Shown in pieces: positions 11,526-19,910 of a DNA stretch of 44,689 bases. How positions within the stretch are numbered: the first letter of the stretch is position 1; every line of letters begins with the position of its first letter. A program made the translations under genes and the position numbers. The DNA comes from an uncultured Ectothiorhodospiraceae bacterium. GTDB lineage: Bacteria > Pseudomonadota > Gammaproteobacteria > UBA6429 > Thiohalophilaceae. The stretch spans positions 1 through 44,689 of the forward strand of contig CAMYJG010000014.1 of NCBI GenBank assembly GCA_947258695.1, in the 5' to 3' direction. Below the pieces are notes generated by a model. The model ran no database searches. It saw only the letters and a program-made list of their open reading frames with translations, and had not been told where the DNA came from.

Positions 11526-12116
11526 ATGCCGGATAAGAAAAATCCTACCGCTGTGCAAATTGGACAACGCATTAAGCAGGCAAGAAAAATGGCGGGATTT
11601 GACACAGCTGCACAGTTATTAGAAAACATAAATGACTGGGGTACGGGAAGACTAGGTAATTATGAAGCCGGTATTTCTATACCTTCACCTGATGACATTA
11701 AAACCATTGCCGATATTACCGATTCATCGCCTTGCTGGATTATGTTTGGTCATGGCCCCATACGATCGACAGGGCGCGATATCCAGGCAATTCGTCATCA
11801 AAACTTTTTTTATATCTTTGAAGGCTGTAAATCAAAAAAAGGCATGATGTCAAAATTCCTGAAAGCTATAGGACTCTCAAGAAAAAAAGTCGATGAACAT
11901 CTTAATAATCCCTTTCTCTCACTATCTGATCGAATAGCCCGAAAATGTGAGAAGTTTGCACAAAAATCTCCCGGCTGGATCGATACTCAGCATGTAGAAA
12001 CCGATCCCATTTGTGCCGCTTTTCCTGAAGATATGCAACGCCTGATGATGATATATTCTGAGCTGGATAAAACAGATAGAAACAAGCTGCTAAAAATTGC
12101 CGAATGTTTTAATTAA
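11526..12116 (+). CDS. HTH (XRE/phage-repressor-like) regulator
   Basis: 196 aa. Residues about 9-70 form an XRE-type HTH (IGQRIKQARKMAGFDTAAQLL, then NYEAGISIPSPDDIKTIA), followed by CWIMFGHGPI, typical of phage-related regulators. The C-terminal half (about 95-196) is helical and not recognised; it lacks the Ser-Lys peptidase of LexA-like repressors. An AGGAGATTAAAT ribosome binding site precedes the ATG. It stands next to the tRNA array and the divergent 52-aa gene and may be the regulator of that putative mobile region. Confidence 0.75.
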   Translation: MPDKKNPTAVQIGQRIKQARKMAGFDTAAQLLENINDWGTGRLGNYEAGISIPSPDDIKTIADITDSSPCWIMFGHGPIRSTGRDIQAIRHQNFFYIFEGCKSKKGMMSKFLKAIGLSRKKVDEHLNNPFLSLSDRIARKCEKFAQKSPGWIDTQHVETDPICAAFPEDMQRLMMIYSELDKTDRNKLLKIAECFN

Positions 12117-12348
12117 TGAAGTAGCAGCTTAAAATTACTCAATTTTCCTACTTATTTTTGCTATTATAATCTTCGTAATACAATGAAACGCCCTAAATCA
12201 TTAAAAAATATTATTTAATATCAAAAACTTAAGTAATAACATAAAAAATACTGGTTTATTAGTGCTTTCTGATATGGTTTTTCGGAATAGTTCCTGATAA
12301 AATTAGTCAACTTTTAAAGACATTCTTACAATATTAGGTGAATTTATA

Positions 12349-12684
12349 ATGGAAGCAGTAGTAGACGGTAAAACAATTGAGCTATCTGAAGCAGGCTGGT
12401 TATTGAATCTTGACGAGTGGAGTGAAGAGTTAGCCAAGCAAATTGCTGTTAATGAAAACGTTGGTGAACTGACTGAAGAGCACTGGAACATTATCAACCT
12501 TGCGCGTGAATATTTCGAAGAAAATGGCAGCGTTTGTGAGCCTCGTAAATTCTCAAAACTCATGCAAAAGAAATATGACAAAGATCATTCTAGTCAAAAA
12601 TACATTTACTCATTATTCCCAACGGGTTTAATCAAATGTGCTAACAAGATTGCTGGTTTACCACGTCCTAAAGGTTGTAGCTAA
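12349..12684 (+). CDS. dsrC: DsrC-family sulfur carrier
   Basis: 111 aa, the usual family length. The N-terminus (EAVVDGKTIELSEAGWLLNL) and the middle block (LTEEHWNIINLAREYFEENG) are diagnostic. The C-terminal arm CANKIAGLPRPKGCS carries both conserved cysteines (C97 and the penultimate C110), which distinguishes DsrC from TusE-type proteins with one. DsrC carries sulfur as a trisulfide between reverse Dsr, TusA/DsrE proteins and heterodisulfide reductase-like enzymes. It is a solo gene with its own terminator; no dsrAB or dsrEFH is in view. Confidence 0.88.
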   Translation: MEAVVDGKTIELSEAGWLLNLDEWSEELAKQIAVNENVGELTEEHWNIINLAREYFEENGSVCEPRKFSKLMQKKYDKDHSSQKYIYSLFPTGLIKCANKIAGLPRPKGCS

Positions 12685-12710
12685 ACAAAATAGCTACAAA
12701 AAATTTTAAA

Positions 12711-12738
12711 AAAGGAACGCATTTGCGTTCCTTTTTTT
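12711..12738 (+). terminator. Rho-independent terminator after dsrC
   Basis: AAAGGAACGCA pairs with TGCGTTCCTTT around TT, followed by T-rich sequence. A GTAGCT/AGCTAC hairpin (12677-12697) overlaps the dsrC stop just before it. Confidence 0.9.
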
Positions 12739-12805
12739 ATGCTCAAGATATAATTTTAATTTAAAGTTTTTTATACTTAAGGCTCATTAAATAAAAGAGT
12801 CCACT

Positions 12806-13360
12806 ATGACCACTATCCCCGATCAAGAAGAACAAATTCGCCAATCACACGCCGTATTAATTCACCAGGTGGTACATGCCTGTCAGAATGACACGGCAAA
12901 ACAGCAGCTCAAACCGATGTTAGATATGGCAACACAGCAAAACTGGCATGAACTCGTTGCGGCAATTAATAAAATTGTTGCCGGTGATCGTGGAGAAGAT
13001 TTATTAGCCCCGTTAGATGATGAAGACAAAGTGATTATTAAAAGCATCTTACTTGGGTTACAAAATCCGGCCAGTTTGCCCGATGTCAATCAAAAGGCTG
13101 ATCCCACCATGGCGGCGCCCGGTCTTGCCAGTATGATCAATGCCGCTTGCCGCGGTGATGCCCAGGCATTACAAGCAGCATCCTTTATGGCCGATCAAAT
13201 GACTAATACCCAGGGTGATATGCGACAGCTTGGTGGCATTATGAAAAAACTCATTGATGGTGAACGTAATCCCGATGTGTTAACAAAAAAGATGACCGCT
13301 AATGGCAAACAACTGGTTATACAGTTACTTGACGAGCTAGCTAAACTAACCGACCAATAA
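12806..13360 (+). CDS. Hypothetical soluble protein (184 aa)
   Basis: No signal peptide or membrane segment; alpha-helical, rich in Gln, Ala and Met. The first half is acidic (LLAPLDDEDKVIIKSILLGL); the second has repeated helix-like segments (SMINAACRGDAQALQAASFMADQM). I do not recognise a domain. Monocistronic between the dsrC terminator and a GlcG-like gene on the same strand. Confidence 0.75.
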   Translation: MTTIPDQEEQIRQSHAVLIHQVVHACQNDTAKQQLKPMLDMATQQNWHELVAAINKIVAGDRGEDLLAPLDDEDKVIIKSILLGLQNPASLPDVNQKADPTMAAPGLASMINAACRGDAQALQAASFMADQMTNTQGDMRQLGGIMKKLIDGERNPDVLTKKMTANGKQLVIQLLDELAKLTDQ

Positions 13361-13458
13361 TAGTCATACTAATGTGCTAAAGCACATTGAAATAAAAATA
13401 CGAATAAATCTATAGTTATCATATCAATTCAAATTAACGCCTAACTGAGTAAACTGAT

Positions 13459-13965
13459 ATGAAACTACCTCACTTCACCACATTATTAACCTTACTCGCT
13501 ATAAGCATTACGCCTGTTTCGAGTTATGCCCAAGATGACACGATGACTGTGTCAATAAAGCGAATGAAAATGGAAACGGCATTACGTATTGCTCAAGCCG
13601 CAATAAAACAATGCCGAAAAGAAGGTGTGCAAATTGCTGTAACTGTTGTCGATCGTAGTGGTCATGCACAGGTAGTGTTACGTGATGTGTTAGCGATGGA
13701 CATTACCTTACCCATCAGTAAACAAAAAGCCCACACGGCAATGGCTTTTAATACCCCGTTATCACAAATGGAATCGCGTTTTACCAAACCGTTCCAGGTA
13801 GCTAAGATTGATGGTTTAGTTGTCAGTGCCGGTGGTATTCCTATTAATATAGGTGGTTCTATACTCGGTGGCATCGGGGTTAGTGGTGCACCATCCGGTG
13901 AAACAGATGAAAAATGTGCAAAAGCTGGTTTAGCCGCGGTAAGTGAAGACCTGGAAATGGAATAA
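13459..13965 (+). CDS. GlcG/HbpS family protein, exported
   Basis: 168 aa with a Sec signal peptide (about 1-24, cleavage after SYA). The mature part has the DUF336 pattern: ALRIAQAAIKQCRKEGVQIAVTVVDRSGHAQVVLRD, the KQKAHTAMAFN segment, and the glycine-rich GGIPINIGGSILGGIGVSGA. Family members bind haem or small molecules; many are periplasmic and poorly characterised. A bidirectional terminator follows immediately. Confidence 0.82.
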   Translation: MKLPHFTTLLTLLAISITPVSSYAQDDTMTVSIKRMKMETALRIAQAAIKQCRKEGVQIAVTVVDRSGHAQVVLRDVLAMDITLPISKQKAHTAMAFNTPLSQMESRFTKPFQVAKIDGLVVSAGGIPINIGGSILGGIGVSGAPSGETDEKCAKAGLAAVSEDLEME

Positions 13966-13970
13966 AGTAA

Positions 13971-14000
13971 AATAACAGCTAGCCCGGGTTAGCTGTTATT
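13971..14000. terminator. Bidirectional terminator between GlcG-like and hydrolase genes
   Basis: AATAACAGCTA and TAGCTGTTATT pair perfectly around GCCCGGGT. The plus side is followed by a T-run, the minus side is T-rich. It serves both convergent genes. Confidence 0.85.
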
Positions 14001-14622
14001 TTTTCAAAAAAGAAACAATTATATCCAGCACCTCTTTAGAAAATAAAAGAGTAAAATGACTTCGTTTCACTTCATGACTTTCAATGGCCTGTTCTAATGT
14101 TGTTTCATATAAATTAACAGTGCCATCATTAGGTTTCTGCAAGGCCTTAGGTGCTAACAGGAGTCCAATTCCTATACTTTGTGTACCGGCAATCATGCAG
14201 GTTTTAATTTTTTCACTCCAGGCCGGTGCATTACCTAATAAACCTTTCACGATTGACTTACCTAATAAGTATTTAAGTATTTTTTTCTGGCTTAGATAAT
14301 CAGCAACGGCACTGCCATTAAGTGGCGATGCAATCATGACGACTTTACCTATTTGCTTAAATTCATAATGGTAAAACAGATGTTGTAATATAATTCCGCC
14401 CAAACTATGCGCTATAAAATGTAGCGTTGATTCATCAATGGCAGATGCAAACTGGTAAAGTTTTTTTGCATTTTGTTCTGGTGTTTTGAATACACTGGAA
14501 TAACGAAACGTATAAACCCGATAACCTTGCTGTTTTAATTTATAGCGCAGATAAAATAACTCGAATCCTTTCATCCAGATTCCATGGACAAGAACAACAG
14601 CTTCTTTATTAGATGCACTCAT
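13996..14622 (-). CDS. Alpha/beta-hydrolase, lipase-like
   Basis: 208 aa from the ATG at 14622; the frame stays open to 14697 but runs through the adk terminator. VVLVHGIWMKG near the N-terminus forms the oxyanion region. AHSLGG (about residue 72) is the nucleophile elbow, and a late Asp (NDGTVNLYET) and His (VKRSHFTLLFS) complete a possible triad. Short for a lipase, so an esterase or PGAP1-like hydrolase. No signal peptide. Confidence 0.8.
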   Translation of the reverse strand: MSASNKEAVVLVHGIWMKGFELFYLRYKLKQQGYRVYTFRYSSVFKTPEQNAKKLYQFASAIDESTLHFIAHSLGGIILQHLFYHYEFKQIGKVVMIASPLNGSAVADYLSQKKILKYLLGKSIVKGLLGNAPAWSEKIKTCMIAGTQSIGIGLLLAPKALQKPNDGTVNLYETTLEQAIESHEVKRSHFTLLFSKEVLDIIVSFLKK

Positions 14623-14657
14623 ACCAATTAACTTTAGCGTGGAGTTTATTTTAATGC

Positions 14658-14694
14658 AAAAAAAAAGGGAGACCATTTTCATGGTCTCCCTTTT
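14658..14694 (-). terminator. Rho-independent terminator after adk
   Basis: GGGAGACCAT/ATGGTCTCCC around four bases, followed on the minus strand by a run of about nine T. A shorter T-run on the plus side gives possible two-way function. Confidence 0.92.
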
Positions 14695-14715
14695 CAAGTA
14701 TGACTTTTTTACTAT

Positions 14716-15354
14716 TTAGCCAAGCTTTGCTTTAATCGCATCAATCACGGCATCACTTGATGTCGCATCAACACTGATCAGGCTGCCTTCTTTTTCATAG
14801 AAACCGGCTAATGGTGCCGTCATTTCATTGTAAACATCTAAACGATTGCTGATCGCTTCTTCGGTTTCATCCTCACGTTGTACAACATTACCGCCACACT
14901 TATCACACTTACCTTCTTCCTTAGTTGGGTTTGATTTAACGTTATAAATTTCACCACAATCTTCACAAGTACGACGTGTTGTTAATCGATCCAGAATAAC
15001 TTCTTTAGGCACCTGGATATCAACAACCATATCCAACTCTTCACCCATATCAGCTAATAATGTTTTTAATGCTTCAGCTTGTGGAATAGTACGCGGGAAA
15101 CCGTCTAACAAATAACCCTTTTTACAGTCGTCTTCTTTTAAACGTTCACCCATGATACCCATGATTAAGTCATCAGAAACCAGGTCACCGGCTTTCATTG
15201 CTGCCTGCGCTTGTTTACCCAGCTCAGTTCCAGCTGCAACCGCTGCACGCAAAATATCACCCGTTGAAATCTGTACTGAACCATCCATTTTGGTCAGTAA
15301 TTTGGCGACAGTACCTTTACCTGCACCCGGTGCACCTAAAAGAATTAGTTTCAT
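14716..15354 (-). CDS. adk: Adenylate kinase
   Basis: 212 aa. Interconverts ATP + AMP and 2 ADP. P-loop GAPGAGKGT at 7-15, the AMP-binding STGDILRAAV, and DGFPRT are intact. The LID domain carries CxxC...CxxC (CEDCG, CDKCGG), the zinc-type LID seen in many Gram-positives and some proteobacteria, unlike the E. coli enzyme. Monocistronic with a strong terminator. Confidence 0.96.
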   Translation of the reverse strand: MKLILLGAPGAGKGTVAKLLTKMDGSVQISTGDILRAAVAAGTELGKQAQAAMKAGDLVSDDLIMGIMGERLKEDDCKKGYLLDGFPRTIPQAEALKTLLADMGEELDMVVDIQVPKEVILDRLTTRRTCEDCGEIYNVKSNPTKEEGKCDKCGGNVVQREDETEEAISNRLDVYNEMTAPLAGFYEKEGSLISVDATSSDAVIDAIKAKLG

Positions 15355-15638
15355 TTGTTTCCCCTTAATTAGTATTAAATAGTGATTACACTATATTCGG
15401 TTATCTAAATTTTTAGTTGTCGTATTCTGCCTTTTAGTCGCGCCTTACACCAATTAATAAGCTTGAGGGCAGCCAAGAAATACTTAATCCCAAGCTCCGT
15501 TATTTCTCTCATGTTGATTGCTTATTCCAGCATCTATATTAGCATTTACTTATAAAGCAGATGGAAGATTGTAATTAAGCGCTAAATAGAACACTATTTA
15601 AACTTATAATAAGTACGGTAAATAAAATCATTCTAACT
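15355..15638. other. Intergenic region between adk and a histidine kinase
   Basis: 284 bases holding the divergent promoters of adk (minus) and the kinase gene (plus). AT-rich. I see no RNA gene, repeat or clear operator in it. Confidence 0.5.
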
Positions 15639-16877
15639 ATGACTTCAGTACGATTTAAATCTCAAGAAGCAAAACAAATCAGTATGCGTCTTGTTTTCTG
15701 GGCATTTACCTCGATTTATCTATATATCGCGGATCAAGCTAATATCCTGACGATACCCAGTGTTGGCATCAACATAATTGTTTATGGCTACCTTAGTATG
15801 CTGATGCTAACGGCTATTAGCATTTATTATTACCCTGATTATTTTCCGCGTCGTGTTTTCAGTATTACACTTGATGTAACAACAGCAACCGTTATTATTT
15901 TTTACAGTGGCGGCGTAACCAGCCCGGCTTTTTTACTTTACATCTGGTTGCTCTCAAGTAACGCCATTCGATTCAGTAAGCGAGAAGTTTTTATCAGCCA
16001 GGCAATGAGCCTGATTGGCTTTAGTTTTATCCTGGTAACGACAATCGATAACCTGCTCCACCCTATACAAAGTATATTCCAGGTACTTACCCTGATAATT
16101 TTCCCGCTTTATTTAAATAAACTCATGCAAATAAAAAATACGGCAAAAGAACAGGCAGAGCTTGCCAGTAAAACGAAAAGTGAGTTCCTCGCCAATATGA
16201 CTCACGAATTACGCACCCCGTTAAATGCCATTATTGGCTATAGTGAACTGGTTAAGGACGAAGCCGAAAGTGAACAACATACGCAGTATATAAATGACCT
16301 GGATAGAATCATAACTTCCAGCCATTATTTACTAGGTATCATTAACGATATTCTGGATGTATCAAAAATAGAAGCCGGAAAAATGGATGTTCAGATATCT
16401 GAGGTAAATCTACCTGAACTACTTGTTGATGTTGCTGATATGTCAGACCAGGCATGTAAAAAAAATAACTCACATTTACATGTCAATATTGATCCTGATC
16501 TTATACATATATCTACGGATAAAAGTAAATTACGACAAGCTCTCACTAACCTGGTAAGTAACGCTGTGAAATTTACTCATAATGGTGTTATTAATTTAAA
16601 TGCAGAATGCATTTATGAAAACAAGAGTGACTGGCTTAAATTCACAGTTCGCGATACAGGCATAGGAATGACTGAAGAACAATGCAAACGCGTATTTACT
16701 CCTTTCGTTCAGGCTGATAATTCGTCCACCAGGAACTATGGAGGAACCGGGCTAGGACTTCCCATTACAGAAAATTTTTGTAAGTTACTCGGTGGGTCTA
16801 TTGATATAACAAGCAAGCAGGGCGAAGGCACCAGCGTAACAATAAAACTGCCGTTACAAAAAACAAACCCCGCATAA
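15639..16877 (+). CDS. Membrane sensor histidine kinase
   Basis: 412 aa. Five or six hydrophobic segments occupy the first 170 residues, with very short loops, so sensing is probably within the membrane. HisKA follows ([22 protein letters not shown], His about 191), then HATPase_c with N-box ([11 protein letters not shown]), [14 protein letters not shown] and GEGTSV. No receiver or partner regulator is adjacent, so it is an orphan kinase. Its stop codon lies in the cold-shock gene terminator hairpin. Confidence 0.88.
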   Translation: MTSVRFKSQEAKQISMRLVFWAFTSIYLYIADQANILTIPSVGINIIVYGYLSMLMLTAISIYYYPDYFPRRVFSITLDVTTATVIIFYSGGVTSPAFLLYIWLLSSNAIRFSKREVFISQAMSLIGFSFILVTTIDNLLHPIQSIFQVLTLIIFPLYLNKLMQIKNTAKEQAELASKTKSEFLANMTHELRTPLNAIIGYSELVKDEAESEQHTQYINDLDRIITSSHYLLGIINDILDVSKIEAGKMDVQISEVNLPELLVDVADMSDQACKKNNSHLHVNIDPDLIHISTDKSKLRQALTNLVSNAVKFTHNGVINLNAECIYENKSDWLKFTVRDTGIGMTEEQCKRVFTPFVQADNSSTRNYGGTGLGLPITENFCKLLGGSIDITSKQGEGTSVTIKLPLQKTNPA

Positions 16878-16884
16878 AGCGGGG
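16857..16884 (-). terminator. Terminator of the cold-shock gene
   Basis: CCCCGC-ATAAA-GCGGGG. On the minus strand it is followed by TTTGTTTTTTG, so it ends the cold-shock transcript. It overlaps the 3' end of the convergent histidine kinase gene. Confidence 0.85.
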
Positions 16885-16914
16885 TATGTAAAAAAGAATA
16901 AATATATTTCTTAT

Positions 16915-17118
16915 TTATTGTTTAGTAACAGCAGTAGCTTGTGGACCTTTAGGACCATTTTCTACTTCATAGTTTACAGTTTGACCTTCCGCTAACGAAC
17001 GGAAACCTTCACCTTGAACTGCTGAGAAGTGCACGAATACATCTGCACTACCGTCTTCAGGAGAAATAAAACCAAAACCTTTTGAGTCGTTAAACCATTT
17101 TACAGTACCAGTTGCCAT
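16915..17118 (-). CDS. Cold-shock domain protein (CspA family)
   Basis: 67 aa, a single cold-shock domain. RNP1 KGFGFI and RNP2 VFVHF are intact, and the start [10 protein letters not shown] is canonical. Binds single-stranded RNA/DNA and melts mRNA structure. AAGG precedes the ATG at eight bases. Confidence 0.96.
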   Translation of the reverse strand: MATGTVKWFNDSKGFGFISPEDGSADVFVHFSAVQGEGFRSLAEGQTVNYEVENGPKGPQATAVTKQ

Positions 17119-17421
17119 GTAAATTACCTTTTATATTTATTGTTAAAAGATTTAATTGCAATCTTTCGTTAGTAAATTACAGGAGATAACCGAGATGGAC
17201 TTCTGAAATAACCTAAGAATATGCAATATAACGTCTTAAGTTTAACCTGATAACCAACCAAAATTCTATAGTTTAAATAAATTATAATGCTTATCAATAT
17301 CACTACATAATAATTTTCTTATATAACTTTAAACCTCTTCAAAGCCACAAAAAATGTGCTCTATACCCAGTTTTACTCATAAAATTGAGCTACGATATAT
17401 CAACATTGTTAAGTTGTAAAA
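17119..17421. other. Long leader of the cold-shock gene and divergent promoter region
   Basis: 303 bases, very AT-rich, without a credible ORF. An AAAGAT/ATCTTT hairpin lies about 30 bases before the cold-shock start codon. Long 5' leaders are typical of cold-inducible csp genes; the exact start point is not visible. The promoter of the M48-like gene must lie at the right end. Confidence 0.45.
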
Positions 17422-17433
17422 GTGATCAATAAA

Positions 17434-18594
17434 ATGGAAATATCGCGATATCTGCCCTTTACTAGTAAATGGGTCAACCCATTCCAAAATGGCATTTTTT
17501 TTAAGCTCAATGAAAAATACCCACGTTTTAGTTTTGCGTTAAATATCACCGTTGCACTGAGTGGCATACTATTCCTGCTGATATTTCCATACCTGTTAAT
17601 AACAACCCCTTTTGATCTTTATGACACGGTTATTCATGCAGAAGAATTAAAAGACTGGATCGATGCCGCTATTCAATTGCTGATAATTGTTATTAGCGGT
17701 GGATTTAGCTGGGCTATTTATAAGCTTAAATTTGCAAAACCTTCCGGCCTGGATATTACGGAAGAAAAATTTCCGCATTTATATAAACTCATCCAGGAAC
17801 TACGCGAAGAATTTGCTAACCCTAAAATTGATCAGATAATTTTACGTGACAAATATGAAATTAAAGTGATTAAGACTCCGCGTACAGGTTTACCATTTAT
17901 GAACAGCAGTACCCTAATTATTGGCTTACCTGTTTTACAAACAATGTCACCCTTATATTTTCGCGCACTATTGGCACGCAAAATAGGACAGCTATCCACC
18001 CAGCATACGCCGATATCCACCCGACTTTGTTTTTTAAATGATATTTGGTGCCAGTTTAAAGTAAGTTGTAAGCATTCCAGGAATCCTTTTGCAAAAGCAC
18101 TTGGCTTTTATTTCCAGGTTTATTGTGCAATTTACCAAACCTTTCTTATGCCACTATTACAACAGGAAGAACTTGAAGCCGACAGTTATGGAATGGACCT
18201 GGTTCATATACAGGATATGGTTGAGTGCATTGTTTATGATGAAGTCGTGGCACAATTTCTGGCGAAAAAATACTGGCCCAAAATTTATCACATGGCGAAG
18301 CGTTCAAAAGTCCCTGAATTTTTACCCTACGCACAAATGACTAAAGTTGTTAAAGCAGGGATTACCGATGATGAAATATCACAAACCGTTCAGGCAGCGC
18401 TCAAAGTTGAAGAAATAAACCCTGCCCCGATGCCTTCTTTACGACGCCGACTCAATCACCTCGGCCAGGCAAAACCCTTACCGCCTAAACGCCTGGCAAA
18501 AACAGCAGCACAATATTACTTGGGCAGCAGCCTGGAGAAAATTATCCAGGTATTTGATAAACGCTGGCTAAAAAATATACAAAAAAAGCTATAA
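17434..18594 (+). CDS. M48-like membrane protein with a lost protease active site
   Basis: 386 aa from ATG 17434 (a GTG at 17422 is also in frame). Two membrane segments (about 35-60 and 80-100) precede an M48-like domain. Where active peptidases have HExxH in the segment after SPLYFRALLA, this protein reads RKIGQ. The third zinc-ligand motif survives as EELEADSYGMDL. Both zinc His and the catalytic Glu are thus gone, so it is probably a pseudo-protease. Monocistronic. Confidence 0.72.
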   Translation: MEISRYLPFTSKWVNPFQNGIFFKLNEKYPRFSFALNITVALSGILFLLIFPYLLITTPFDLYDTVIHAEELKDWIDAAIQLLIIVISGGFSWAIYKLKFAKPSGLDITEEKFPHLYKLIQELREEFANPKIDQIILRDKYEIKVIKTPRTGLPFMNSSTLIIGLPVLQTMSPLYFRALLARKIGQLSTQHTPISTRLCFLNDIWCQFKVSCKHSRNPFAKALGFYFQVYCAIYQTFLMPLLQQEELEADSYGMDLVHIQDMVECIVYDEVVAQFLAKKYWPKIYHMAKRSKVPEFLPYAQMTKVVKAGITDDEISQTVQAALKVEEINPAPMPSLRRRLNHLGQAKPLPPKRLAKTAAQYYLGSSLEKIIQVFDKRWLKNIQKKL

Positions 18595-18857
18595 CCCTCT
18601 AAACACTTACCGTTTGTCAGTTATTTATGCCGTCCTGCCCAAAAAGCCGTGATCTTCCTGTTATTTTGCTCTATATTATGTGGCCATAGCGTGACTGCTT
18701 TCGTTATCGCTACTGCACGACTAAAAATTTAAAATAATAATAAAAATCAATAGGTTAGCTTCACCCCCCCAGTGAAATGTTCGCCAGCAGCATTTTAAGA
18801 AGCTAGTATGTATATGGTAATTTTTATAATTTTTGTCTTCTAATAGGGGGGTTAGAT
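18595..18857 (+). promoter_or_regulatory. Leader with RBS- and start-sequestering complementarity
   Basis: GCTTCAC at 18758-18764 followed by CCCCCC (18765-18770) is complementary to GGGGGG (18846-18851, the ribosome binding site) and GTGAAGC (18858-18864, the start codon and next bases) of the downstream gene. Pairing would hide both signals. The arms are separated by about 75 AT-rich bases. It looks like a translational switch; the trigger is unknown. Confidence 0.5.
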
Positions 18858-19895
18858 GTGAAGCCAGTTTGTCCTGTTTTATTTAAAAAAAGCATAAAAC
18901 TTTTTTTCTATTGTCTTGTTTTAACCCCTATTAGCGCCTGGTCTGATCATAGCCAACACCACTCAGGTGCCCCCACTTTCAGTGACCCGGCAGTATTCAG
19001 CGAAGTGCCAAAAAACTGGAAAAACAAAGTTTTTAAACATGACAAAGCTCATCAAGGTGCGGATTTGGTTGTCGCACTGAGCCAACAAAGTTACCCGATC
19101 TTTCATGAGCTTATCCTTGAATACGCTGAAAAGAACAAACTAAAAATTATTGTAAAGCCGGGTACCTGTGGCATAACAGCAGGTCGGCTTCGAAAAAAAT
19201 CTGCTGACATTGGTGCCTATTGTTGTCCGCCTGCCCAATCTGATCGCCTGCCGGGCTTAAAATTTCATTCGCTGGGGATATCGCCTATTGCACTGATCGT
19301 TCATCCAGATAATCCAACCACGAATATTAGCACCAAGCAGGCACGCGAAGTTTTCAAAGGCAATACCTCTCACTGGGCTCAGCTCGATCAAAAAAATAAA
19401 TCGGAGTTCCAGCACCTAATAAAACCGATTGCCCGCTTGCATTGTAAAGTTCGACCTGGCCACTGGCGTGGATTACTTAATCACGAAAACCAGTTTAGTC
19501 CACGCTTATTCGAAGTCGGTGTTATCCCGGATATGATTTCACAAGTTGCCAGAAATACCGGTGCCATCGGCTGGGAAGTCCCTTTAATGCTTTCCGTTCA
19601 CCGCAAAAAAGGCACTGTGAAAATGTTGAAAATAGATGGCCACGCGGCAACTGATCTGGATTATGTTTTATCTGGAAAATATCCTTTGTACAGAAGTTAT
19701 AGCCTGACTACCTGGGAAAAAGAGTCCGGTAACCAAAAAGCGAACATCAACAGTGAAGCCTCGAAACTGGTTAAGTACTTACAACAACATATCGAAAAAG
19801 TCTATGCAGAGGTTACTTTCATTCCCCCATCACAGCTGCGCCGTGCTGGCTGGAAATTTAAAGATGACGAACTCATCGGCGAACCCGGTCAGTAA
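18858..19895 (+). CDS. PstS-like periplasmic substrate-binding protein
   Basis: 345 aa from a GTG with GGGGGG upstream; an overlapping ATG is out of frame and closes at once. Signal peptide about 1-30 (FFYCLVLTPISAWS), then a His-rich SDHSQHHSG. The body has the PstS/SBP_bac fold pattern (DLVVALSQQSYPIFHELILEY, LGISPIALIVHPDNPTTNIS, AREVFKGNTSHW). GTCGITAGR and AYCCPP carry unusual cysteines. There are no transporter genes beside it; instead it precedes a GGDEF-EAL membrane protein by 15 bases, so it may be the ligand sensor for that protein. Confidence 0.78.
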   Translation: MKPVCPVLFKKSIKLFFYCLVLTPISAWSDHSQHHSGAPTFSDPAVFSEVPKNWKNKVFKHDKAHQGADLVVALSQQSYPIFHELILEYAEKNKLKIIVKPGTCGITAGRLRKKSADIGAYCCPPAQSDRLPGLKFHSLGISPIALIVHPDNPTTNISTKQAREVFKGNTSHWAQLDQKNKSEFQHLIKPIARLHCKVRPGHWRGLLNHENQFSPRLFEVGVIPDMISQVARNTGAIGWEVPLMLSVHRKKGTVKMLKIDGHAATDLDYVLSGKYPLYRSYSLTTWEKESGNQKANINSEASKLVKYLQQHIEKVYAEVTFIPPSQLRRAGWKFKDDELIGEPGQ

Positions 19896-19910
19896 TCAAG
19901 TAACAATATT

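Noticed and set aside
1..12116. A complete prophage or integrative element spanning the left part
   Set aside because: No integrase, portal, capsid, relaxase or flanking attachment repeats are seen; only the tRNA array, HNH and HTH genes hint at mobile origin.
12117..12348. Possible RNA gene upstream of dsrC
   Set aside because: The stretch is AT-rich with no strong hairpin or motif; it most likely holds only the dsrC promoter.
14623..14697. N-terminal extension of the lipase-like hydrolase
   Set aside because: The extra codons pass through the strong adk terminator and have no ribosome site; the ATG at 14622 gives the expected hydrolase start.
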